A stretch of 64,000 nt of DNA from positions 51,044,588-51,108,587 of the forward strand of contig OX467082.1 in the NCBI GenBank assembly GCA_950106755.1, given 5' to 3'. Below the pieces are notes generated by a model. It had not been told where the DNA came from and did not search any database. It saw only the letters and a program-made list of their open reading frames with translations. The translations under genes and the position numbers were made by a program. The stretch is from Climacium dendroides. Its lineage: Eukaryota; Streptophyta; Bryopsida; Hypnales; Climaciaceae. Every line of letters starts with the position of its first letter. Position 1 is the first letter of the stretch. Shown here piece after piece: positions 49,681-61,240 of the stretch.

Positions 49681-51890
49681 TTTTGGTTCCCCATTAGAGC
49701 TTTCGTTACATATTTGTTTGGACCTTTCCCAAATAAATCCATAACTGGCCATTTGTGCTTGAACATGGGCCCATGTTAAAAATTTCAATTACATTTTTTT
49801 TTGGTGAGTTTCTCATGGAGTACCATTGAAGACCTTGCATTCAACTTGTGCCTATTTTTTGGATCCCCATTAGAGCTTTCGATGCATATTTGTTTGGACC
49901 TTTCCCAAATAAATCCATAACTGGCCATTTGTGCATGAACATGGGGCCATGTTAAAAATTTCAATTACATTTTTTTTTGGTGAGTTTCTCATGGAGTACC
50001 ATTGAAGACCTTGCATTCAACTTGTGCTTATTTTTTGGTTTCCTATTCGAGCTTTCGATGCATATTTGTTTGGACCTTTCCCAAATAAATCCATAACTGG
50101 CCATTTGTGCATGAACATGGGGCCATGTTAAAAATTTCAATTACATTTTTTTTTGGTGAGTTTCTCATGGAGTACCATTGAAGACTTTGCATTCAACTTG
50201 TGCCTATTTTTTGGTTCCCCATTAGAGCTTTCGTTACATATTTGTTTGGACCTTTCCCAAATAAATCCATAACTGGCCATTTGTGCTTGAACATGGGCCC
50301 ATGTTAAAAATTTCAATTACATTTTTTTTTGGTGAGTTTCTCATGGAGTACCATTGAAGACCTTGCATTCAACTTGTGCCTATTTTTTGGTTCCCCATTA
50401 GAGCTTTCGATGCATATTTGTTTGGACCTTTCCCAAATAAATCCATAACTGGCCATTTGTGCATGAACATGGGCCCACGTTGAAAATTTCAATTACATTT
50501 TTTTTTGGTGAGTTTCTCATGGAGTACCATTGAAGACCTTGCATTCAACTTGTGCTTATTTTTTGGTTCCCCATTAGAGCTTTCGTTGCATATTTGTTTG
50601 GACCTTTCCCAAATAAATCCATAACTGGCCATTTGTGCATGAACATGGGGCCATGTTAAAAATTTCAATTACATTTTTTTTTGGTGAGTTTCTCATGGAG
50701 TACCATTGAAGACTTTGCATTCAACTTGTGCCTATTTTTTGGTTCCCCATTAGAGCTTTCGTTACATATTTGTTTGGACCTTTCCCAAATAAATCCATAA
50801 CTGGCCATTTGTGCTTGAACATGGGCCCATGTTAAAAATTTCAATTACATTTTTTTTTGGTGAGTTTCTCATGGAGTACCATTGAAGACCTTGCATTCAA
50901 CTTGTGCCTATTTTTTGGTTCCCCATTAGAGCTTTCGTTACATATTTGTTTGGACCTTTCCCAAATAAATCCATAACTGGCCATTTGTGCTTGAACATGG
51001 GCCCATGTTAAAAATTTCAATTACATTTTTTTTTGGTGAGTTTCTCATGGAGTACCATTGAAGACCTTGCATTCAACTTGTGCCTATTTTTTGGATCCCC
51101 ATTAGAGCTTTCGATGCATATTTGTTTGGACCTTTCCCAAATAAATCCATAACTGGCCATTTGTGCATGAACATGGGGCCATGTTAAAAATTTCAATTAC
51201 ATTTTTTTTTGGTGAGTTTCTCATGGAGTACCATTGAAGACCTTGCATTCAACTTGTGCTTATTTTTTGGTTTCCTATTCGAGCTTTCGATGCATATTTG
51301 TTTGGACCTTTCCCAAATAAATCCATAACTGGCCATTTGTGCATGAACATGGGGCCATGTTAAAAATTTCAATTACATTTTTTTTTGGTGAGTTTCTCAT
51401 GGAGTACCATTGAAGACTTTGCATTCAACTTGTGCCTATTTTTTGGTTCCCCATTAGAGCTTTCGTTACATATTTGTTTGGACCTTTCCCAAATAAATCC
51501 ATAACTGGCCATTTGTGCTTGAACATGGGCCCATGTTAAAAATTTCAATTACATTTTTTTTTGGTGAGTTTCTCATGGAGTACCATTGAAGACCTTGCAT
51601 TCAACTTGTGCCTATTTTTTGGTTCCCCATTAGAGCTTTCGATGCATATTTGTTTGGACCTTTCCCAAATAAATCCATAACTGGCCATTTGTGCATGAAC
51701 ATGGGCCCACGTTGAAAATTTCAATTACATTTTTTTTTGGTGAGTTTCTCATGGAGTACCATTGAAGACCTTGCATTCAACTTGTGCTTATTTTTTGGTT
51801 CCCCATTAGAGCTTTCGTTGCATATTTGTTTGGACCTTTCCCAAATAAATCCATAACTGGCCATTTGTGCATGAACATGGGGCCATGTTG
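49680..51890 (+). repeat. 7-monomer HOR, 1232 bp
   Basis: The TCCTATTCGAG marker lies at 50041 and 51273, 7 x 176 bp apart. Each unit has the order TCCTATTCGAG, GTTACAT + CATGTT palindrome, GCATGAACATGGGCCCACGTTGAAAA, and GTTGCAT monomer. There is no C-type monomer, so the period is an exact multiple of 176. This is the same monomer count as the 13.6-20.6 kb 7-mer but with different monomer content. Confidence 0.85.
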
Positions 51891-54800
51891 AAAATTTGAA
51901 ATTACATTATTTTTTGGTGAGTTTCTCATGGAGTACCATTGAAGACCTTGCATTCAACTTGTGCTTATTTTTGGATTCCCCATTAGAGCTTTCGTTGCAT
52001 ATTTGTTTGGACCTTTCCCAAATAAATCCATAACTGGCCATTTGTGCATGAACATGGGGCCATGTTAAAAATTTCAATTACATTTTTTTTTGGTGAGTTT
52101 CACATGGAGTAGCATTGAAGACCTTGCATTCAACTTGTGCCTATTTTTTGGTTCCCCATTAGAGCTTTCGTTGCATATTTGTTTGGACCTTTCCCAAATA
52201 AATCCATAACTGGCCATTTGTGCTTGAACATGGGCCCACGTTAAAAATTTCAATTACATTTTTTTTTGGTGAGTTTCTCATGGAGTACCATTGAAGACCT
52301 TGCATTCAACTTGTGCCTATTTTTTGGATCCCCATTAGAGCTTTCGATGCATATTTGTTTGGACCTTTCCCAAATAAATCCATAACTGGCCATTTCTGCA
52401 TGAACATGGGGCCATGTTAAAAATTTCAATTACATTTTTTTTTGGTGAGTTTCTCATGGAGTACCATTGAAGACCTTGCATTCAACTTGTGCCTATTTTT
52501 TGGTTCCCCATTAGAGCTTTCGATGCATATTTGTTTGGACCTTTCCCAAATAAATCCATAACTGGCCATTTGTGCATGAACATGGGGCCATGTTAAAAAT
52601 TTCAATTACATTTTTTTTTGGTGAGTTTCTCATGGAGTACCATTGAAGACCTTGCATTCAACTTGTGCTTATTTTTTGGTTTCCTATTCGAGCTTTCGAT
52701 GCATATTTGTTTGGACCTTTCCCAAATAAATCCATAACTGGCCATTTGTGCATGAACATGGGGCCATGTTAAAAATTTCAATTACATTTTTTTTTGGTGA
52801 GTTTCTCATGGAGTACCATTGAAGACTTTGCATTCAACTTGTGCCTATTTTTTGGTTCCCCATTAGAGCTTTCGTTACATATTTGTTTGGACCTTTCCCA
52901 AATAAATCCATAACTGGCCATTTGTGCTTGAACATGGGCCCATGTTAAAAATTTCAATTACATTTTTTTTTGGTGAGTTTCTCATGGAGTACCATTGAAG
53001 ACCTTGCATTCAACTTGTGCTTATTTTTTGGTTCCCCATTAGAGCTTTCGATGCATATTTGTTTGGACCTTTCCCAAATAAATCCATAACTGGCCATTTG
53101 TGCATGAACATGGGCCCACGTTGAAAATTTCAATTACATTTTTTTTGGTGAGTTTCTCATGGAGTACCATTGAAGACCTTGCATTCAACTTGTGCTTATT
53201 TTTTGGTTCCCCATTAGAGCTTTCGTTGCATATTTGTTTGGACCTTTCCCAAATAAATCCATAACTGGCCATTTGTGCATGAACATGGGGCCATGTTAAA
53301 AATTTCAATTACATTTTTTTTTGGTGAGTTTCTCATGGAGTACCATTGAAGACTTTGCATTCAACTTGTGCCTATTTTTTGGTTCCCCATTAGAGCTTTC
53401 GTTACATATTTGTTTGGACCTTTCCCAAATAAATCCATAACTGGCCATTTGTGCTTGAACATGGGCCCATGTTAAAAATTTCAATTACATTTTTTTTTGG
53501 TGAGTTTCTCATGGAGTACCATTGAAGACCTTGCATTCAACTTGTGCTTATTTTTTGGTTCCCCATTAGAGCTTTCGATGCATATTTGTTTGGACCTTTC
53601 CCAAATAAATCCATAACTGGCCATTTGTGCATGAACATGGGCCCACGTTGAAAATTTCAATTACATTTTTTTTGGTGAGTTTCTCATGGAGTACCATTGA
53701 AGACCTTGCATTCAACTTGTGCTTATTTTTTGGTTCCCCATTAGAGCTTTCGTTGCATATTTGTTTGGACCTTTCCCAAATAAATCCATAACTGGCCATT
53801 TGTGCATGAACATGGGGCCATGTTAAAAATTTCAATTACATTTTTTTTTGGTGAGTTTCACATGGAGTAGCATTGAAGACCTTGCATTCAACTTGTGCCT
53901 ATTTTTTGGTTCCCCATTAGAGCTTTCGTTGCATATTTGTTTGGACCTTTCCCAAATAAATCCATAACTGGCCATTTGTGCTTGAACATGGGCCCACGTT
54001 AAAAATTTCAATTACATTTTTTTTTGGTGAGTTTCTCATGGAGTACCATTGAAGACCTTGCATTCAACTTGTGCCTATTTTTTGGATCCCCATTAGAGCT
54101 TTCGATGCATATTTGTTTGGACCTTTCCCAAATAAATCCATAACTGGCCATTTCTGCATGAACATGGGGCCATGTTAAAAATTTCAATTACATTTTTTTT
54201 TGGTGAGTTTCTCATGGAGTACCATTGAAGACCTTGCATTCAACTTGTGCCTATTTTTTGGATCCCCATTCGAGCTTTCGATGCATATTTGTTTGGACCT
54301 TTCCCAAATAAATCCATAACTGGCCATTTGTGCATGAACATGGGGCCATGTTAAGAATTTCAATTACATTTTTTTTTCGTGAGTTTCTCATGGAGTACCA
54401 TTGAAGACCTTGCATTCAACTTGTGCCTATTTTTTGGATCCCCATTAGAGCTTTCGATGCATATTTGTTTGGACCTTTCCCAAATAAATCCATAACTGGC
54501 CATTTGTGCATGAACATGGGGCCATGTTAAGAATTTCAATTACATTTTTTTTTGGTGAGTTTCTCATGGAGTACCATTGAAGACCTTGCATTCAACTTGT
54601 GCCTATTTTTTGGTTCCCCATTAGAGCTTTCGATGCATATTTGTTTGGACCTTTCCCAAATAAATCCATAACTGGCCATTTGTGCATGAACATGGGCCCA
54701 CGTTGAAAATTTCAATTACATTTTTTTTTGGTGAGTTTCTCATGGAGTACCATTGAAGACCTTGCATTCAACTTGTGCTTATTTTTTGGTTCCCCATTAG

Positions 54801-57590
54801 AGCTTTCGTTGCATATTTGTTTGGACCTTTCCCAAATAAATCCATAACTGGCCATTTGTGCATGAACATGGGGCCATGTTGAAAATTTGAAATTACATTA
54901 TTTTTTGGTGAGTTTCTCATGGAGTACCATTGAAGACCTTGCATTCAACTTGTGCTTATTTTTGGATTCCCCATTAGAGCTTTCGTTGCATATTTGTTTG
55001 GACCTTTCCCAAATAAATCCATAACTGGCCATTTGTGCATGAACATGGGGCCATGTTAAAAATTTCAATTACATTTTTTTTTGGTGAGTTTCACATGGAG
55101 TAGCATTGAAGACCTTGCATTCAACTTGTGCCTATTTTTTGGTTCCCCATTAGAGCTTTCGTTGCATATTTGTTTGGACCTTTCCCAAATAAATCCATAA
55201 CTGGCCATTTGTGCTTGAACATGGGCCCACGTTAAAAATTTCAATTACATTTTTTTTTGGTGAGTTTCTCATGGAGTACCATTGAAGACCTTGCATTCAA
55301 CTTGTGCCTATTTTTTGGATCCCCATTAGAGCTTTCGATGCATATTTGTTTGGACCTTTCCCAAATAAATCCATAACTGGCCATTTCTGCATGAACATGG
55401 GGCCATGTTAAAAATTTCAATTACATTTTTTTTTGGTGAGTTTCTCATGGAGTACCATTGAAGACCTTGCATTCAACTTGTGCCTATTTTTTGGTTCCCC
55501 ATTAGAGCTTTCGATGCATATTTGTTTGGACCTTTCCCAAATAAATCCATAACTGGCCATTTGTGCATGAACATGGGGCCATGTTAAAAATTTCAATTAC
55601 ATTTTTTTTTGGTGAGTTTCTCATGGAGTACCATTGAAGACCTTGCATTCAACTTGTGCTTATTTTTTGGTTTCCTATTCGAGCTTTCGATGCATATTTG
55701 TTTGGACCTTTCCCAAATAAATCCATAACTGGCCATTTGTGCATGAACATGGGGCCATGTTAAAAATTTCAATTACATTTTTTTTTGGTGAGTTTCTCAT
55801 GGAGTACCATTGAAGACTTTGCATTCAACTTGTGCCTATTTTTTGGTTCCCCATTAGAGCTTTCGTTACATATTTGTTTGGACCTTTCCCAAATAAATCC
55901 ATAACTGGCCATTTGTGCTTGAACATGGGCCCATGTTAAAAATTTCAATTACATTTTTTTTTGGTGAGTTTCTCATGGAGTACCATTGAAGACCTTGCAT
56001 TCAACTTGTGCTTATTTTTTGGTTCCCCATTAGAGCTTTCGATGCATATTTGTTTGGACCTTTCCCAAATAAATCCATAACTGGCCATTTGTGCATGAAC
56101 ATGGGCCCACGTTGAAAATTTCAATTACATTTTTTTTGGTGAGTTTCTCATGGAGTACCATTGAAGACCTTGCATTCAACTTGTGCTTATTTTTTGGTTC
56201 CCCATTAGAGCTTTCGTTGCATATTTGTTTGGACCTTTCCCAAATAAATCCATAACTGGCCATTTGTGCATGAACATGGGGCCATGTTAAAAATTTCAAT
56301 TACATTTTTTTTTGGTGAGTTTCTCATGGAGTACCATTGAAGACTTTGCATTCAACTTGTGCCTATTTTTTGGTTCCCCATTAGAGCTTTCGTTACATAT
56401 TTGTTTGGACCTTTCCCAAATAAATCCATAACTGGCCATTTGTGCTTGAACATGGGCCCATGTTAAAAATTTCAATTACATTTTTTTTTGGTGAGTTTCT
56501 CATGGAGTACCATTGAAGACCTTGCATTCAACTTGTGCTTATTTTTTGGTTCCCCATTAGAGCTTTCGATGCATATTTGTTTGGACCTTTCCCAAATAAA
56601 TCCATAACTGGCCATTTGTGCATGAACATGGGCCCACGTTGAAAATTTCAATTACATTTTTTTTGGTGAGTTTCTCATGGAGTACCATTGAAGACCTTGC
56701 ATTCAACTTGTGCTTATTTTTTGGTTCCCCATTAGAGCTTTCGTTGCATATTTGTTTGGACCTTTCCCAAATAAATCCATAACTGGCCATTTGTGCATGA
56801 ACATGGGGCCATGTTAAAAATTTCAATTACATTTTTTTTTGGTGAGTTTCACATGGAGTAGCATTGAAGACCTTGCATTCAACTTGTGCCTATTTTTTGG
56901 TTCCCCATTAGAGCTTTCGTTGCATATTTGTTTGGACCTTTCCCAAATAAATCCATAACTGGCCATTTGTGCTTGAACATGGGCCCACGTTAAAAATTTC
57001 AATTACATTTTTTTTTGGTGAGTTTCTCATGGAGTACCATTGAAGACCTTGCATTCAACTTGTGCCTATTTTTTGGATCCCCATTAGAGCTTTCGATGCA
57101 TATTTGTTTGGACCTTTCCCAAATAAATCCATAACTGGCCATTTCTGCATGAACATGGGGCCATGTTAAAAATTTCAATTACATTTTTTTTTGGTGAGTT
57201 TCTCATGGAGTACCATTGAAGACCTTGCATTCAACTTGTGCCTATTTTTTGGATCCCCATTCGAGCTTTCGATGCATATTTGTTTGGACCTTTCCCAAAT
57301 AAATCCATAACTGGCCATTTGTGCATGAACATGGGGCCATGTTAAGAATTTCAATTACATTTTTTTTTCGTGAGTTTCTCATGGAGTACCATTGAAGACC
57401 TTGCATTCAACTTGTGCCTATTTTTTGGATCCCCATTAGAGCTTTCGATGCATATTTGTTTGGACCTTTCCCAAATAAATCCATAACTGGCCATTTGTGC
57501 ATGAACATGGGGCCATGTTAAGAATTTCAATTACATTTTTTTTTGGTGAGTTTCTCATGGAGTACCATTGAAGACCTTGCATTCAACTTG
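51890..57590 (+). repeat. 17-monomer HOR, 2991 bp, nearly two copies
   Basis: The unit starts with the rare GAAAATTTGAAATTACATTA at 51890 and repeats at 54881. Shared markers at +2991 are two TTTCACATGGAGTAGC monomers per unit (near 52097, 53854, 55088 and 56845), CATTTCTGCATGAAC monomers, TCCTATTCGAG (52682/55673), two 175-bp monomers with a T8 tract (near 53140 and 53667; 56131 and 56658), CCCCATTCGAG (near 54267/57258) and TTTTTCGTGAG (near 54376/57367). One extra A and two missing T give 17 x 176 - 1. The copies match to about 57590. Confidence 0.92.
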
Positions 57591-58600
57591 TGCTTATTTT
57601 TTGGTTTCCCATTCGAGCTTTCGATGCATATTTGTTTGGACCTTTCCCAAATAAATCCATAACTGGCCATTTGTGCATGAACATGGGGCCATGTTAAGAA
57701 TTTCAATTACATTTTTTTTTGGTGAGTTTCTCATGGAGTACCATTGAAGACCTTGCATTCAACTTGTGCCTATTTTTTGGATCCCCATTAGAGCTTTCGA
57801 TGTATATTTGTTTGGACCTTTCCCAAATAAATCCATAACTGGCCATTTGTGCATGAACATGGGGCCACGTTGAAAATTTGAAATTACATTTTTTTTTGGT
57901 GAGTTTCTCATGGAGTACCATTGAAGATCTTGCATTCAACTTGTGCCTATGTTTTGGTTCCCCATTAGAGCTCTCGTTGCATATTATTTCGGACCTTTCC
58001 CAAATAAATCCATAACCGGCCATTTGTGCATGAACATGGGGCCACGTGAAGAATTCCAATTATATTTTTTTTTTGGTGAGTTTCTCATGGAGTACCATTG
58101 AAGACCTTGCATTCAACTTGTGCCTATTTGTTGGTTCCCCATTAGAGCTCTCGTTGCATATTATTTCGGACCTTTCCCAAATAAATCCATAACCGGCCAT
58201 TTGTGCATGAACATGGGGCCACGTGAAAAATTCCAATTATATTTTTTTTTTGGTGAGTTTCTCATGGAGTACCATTGAAGACCTTGCATTCAACTTGTGC
58301 CTATTTTTTGGTTTCCCATTAGAGCTTTCGATGCATATTTGTTTGGACCTTTCCCAAATAAATCCATAACTGGCCATTTGTGCATGAACATGGGGCCATG
58401 TTAAAAATTTCAATTACATTTTTTTTTGGTGAGTTTCACATGGAGTACCATTGAAGACCTTGCATTCAACTTGTGCTTATTTTTTGGTTCCCCATTAGAG
58501 CTTTCGTTGCATATTTGTTTGGACCTTTCCCAAATAAATCCATAACTGGCCATTTGTGCTTGAACATGGGCCCACGTTAAAAATTTCAATTACATTTTTT
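57590..58600 (+). repeat. Chimeric and tandem C-type monomers
   Basis: The monomer spanning about 57935-58110 begins like the 39.4-kb class (GAAGATCTTGC upstream, then CTATGTTTTGG) and becomes C-type (GGTTCC, AGAGCTCTCG) within about ten bases. A second C-type monomer follows directly (AGAGCTCTCG near 58146). This is the only place where two C-type monomers are adjacent. The first has GTGAAGAATTCC, the second CTATTTGTTGG near 58125. A private GATGTATATTT occurs near 57800. Confidence 0.86.
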
Positions 58601-61240
58601 TTTGGTGAGTTTCTCATGGAGTACCATTGAAGACCTTGCATTCAACTTGTGCCTATTTTTTGGATCCCCATTAGAGCTTTCGATGCATATTTGTTTGGAC
58701 CTTTCCTAAATAAATCCATAACTGGCCATTTGTGCATGAACATGGGGCCATGTTAAAAATTTCAATTACATTTTTTTTTGGTGAGTTTCTCATGGAGTAC
58801 CATTGAAGACCTTGCATTCAACTTGTGCTTATTTTTTGGTTTCCCATTCGAGCTTTCGATGCATATTTGTTTGGACCTTTCCCAAATAAATCCATAACTG
58901 GCCATTTGTGCATGAACATGGGGCCATGTTAAAAATTTCAATTACATTTTTTTTTGGTGAGTTTCTCATGGAGTACCATTGAAGACTTTGCATTCAACTT
59001 GTGCCTATTTTTTGGTTCCCCATTAGAGCTTTCGTTACATATTTGTTTGGACCTTTCCCAAATAAATCCATAACTGGCCATTTGTGCTTGAACATGGGCC
59101 CATGTTAAAAATTTCAATTACATTTTTTTTTGGTGAGTTTCTCATGGAGTACCATTGAAGACCTTGCATTCAACTTGTGCCTATTTTTTGGTTCCCCATT
59201 AGAGCTTTCGATGCATATTTGTTTGGACCTTTCCCAAATAAATCCATAACTGGCCATTTGTGCATGAACATGGGCCCACGTTGAAAATTTCAATTACATT
59301 TTTTTTTGGTGAGTTTCTCATGGAGTACCATTGAAGACCTTGCATTCAACTTGTGCTTATTTTTTGGTTCCCCATTAGAGCTTTCGTTGCATATTTGTTT
59401 GGACCTTTCCCAAATAAATCCATAACTGGCCATTTGTGCATGAACATGGGGCCACGTTGAAAATTTCAATTACATTTTTTTTTGGTGAGTTTCTCATGGA
59501 GTACCATTGAAGACCTTGCATTCAACTTGTGCCTATTTTTTGGATCCCCATTAGAGCTTTCGATGCATATTTGTTTGGACCTTTCCTAAATAAATCCATA
59601 ACTGGCCATTTGTGCATGAACATGGGGCCATGTTAAAAATTTCAATTACATTTTTTTTTGGTGAGTTTCTCATGGAGTACCATTGAAGACCTTGCATTCA
59701 ACTTGTGCTTATTTTTTGGTTTCCCATTCGAGCTTTCGATGCATATTTGTTTGGACCTTTCCCAAATAAATCCATAACTGGCCATTTGTGCATGAACATG
59801 GGGCCATGTTAAAAATTTCAATTACATTTTTTTTTGGTGAGTTTCTCATGGAGTACCATTGAAGACTTTGCATTCAACTTGTGCCTATTTTTTGGTTCCC
59901 CATTAGAGCTTTCGTTACATATTTGTTTGGACCTTTCCCAAATAAATCCATAACTGGCCATTTGTGCTTGAACATGGGCCCATGTTAAAAATTTCAATTA
60001 CATTTTTTTTTGGTGAGTTTCTCATGGAGTACCATTGAAGACCTTGCATTCAACTTGTGCCTATTTTTTGGTTCCCCATTAGAGCTTTCGATGCATATTT
60101 GTTTGGACCTTTCCCAAATAAATCCATAACTGGCCATTTGTGCATGAACATGGGCCCACGTTGAAAATTTCAATTACATTTTTTTTTCGTGAGTTTCTCA
60201 TGGAGTACCATTGAAGACCTTGCATTCAACTTGTGCTTATTTTTTGGTTCCCCATTAGAGCTTTCGTTGCATATTTGTTTGGACCTTTCCCAAATAAATC
60301 CATAACTGGCCATTTGTGCATGAACATGGGGCCACGTTGAAAATTTCAATTACATTTTTTTTTGGTGAGTTTCTCATGGAGTACCATTGAAGACCTTGCA
60401 TTCAACTTGTGCCTATTTTTTGGATCCCCATTAGAGCTTTCGATGCATATTTGTTTGGACCTTTCCTAAATAAATCCATAACTGGCCATTTGTGCATGAA
60501 CATGGGGCCATGTTAAAAATTTCAATTACATTTTTTTTTGGTGAGTTTCTCATGGAGTACCATTGAAGACCTTGCATTCAACTTGTGCTTATTTTTTGGT
60601 TTCCCATTCGAGCTTTCGATGCATATTTGTTTGGACCTTTCCCAAATAAATCCATAACTGGCCATTTGTGCATGAACATGGGGCCATGTTAAAAATTTCA
60701 ATTACATTTTTTTTTGGTGAGTTTCTCATGGAGTACCATTGAAGACTTTGCATTCAACTTGTGCCTATTTTTTGGTTCCCCATTAGAGCTTTCGTTACAT
60801 ATTTGTTTGGACCTTTCCCAAATAAATCCATAACTGGCCATTTGTGCTTGAAAATGGGCCCATGTTAAAAATTTCAATTACATTTTTTTTTGGTGAGTTT
60901 CTCATGGAGTACCATTGAAGACCTTGCATTCAACTTGTGCCTATTTTTTGGTTCCCCATTAGAGCTTTCGATGCATATTTGTTTGGACCTTTCCCAAATA
61001 AATCCATAACTGGCCATTTGTGCATGAACATGGGCCCACGTTGAAAATTTCAATTACATTTTTTTTTCGTGAGTTTCTCATGGAGTACCATTGAAGACCT
61101 TGCATTCAACTTGTGCTTATTTTTTGGTTCCCCATTAGAGCTTTCGTTGCATATTTGTTTGGACCTTTCCCAAATAAATCCATAACTGGCCATTTGTGCT
61201 TGAACATGGGCCCACGTTAAAAATTTCAATTACATTTTTT
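58600..61240 (+). repeat. 5-monomer HOR, 880 bp, three copies
   Basis: TTTCCTAAATAAATCC, a change inside the normally invariant block, lies at about 58702, 59582 and 60462, exactly 880 bp apart. Each unit also holds a CCCATTCGAG monomer, a GTTACAT monomer with the CATGTT palindrome, a GCATGAAC + GGGCCCACGTTGAAAA monomer and a GTTGCAT monomer. Units 2 and 3 begin after GGGGCCACGTTGAAAA, unit 1 after GGGCCCACGTTAAAA. TTTTTCGTGAG appears in later units (60188 and 61068), and GAAAATGGG first appears at 60851. Confidence 0.9.

Noticed and set aside
53039..53308. Minus-strand 89-codon frames (also 53566, 56030 and 56557)
   Set aside because: They result from a one-base shorter T tract in 175-bp monomers that shifts the frame. 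No coding evidence.
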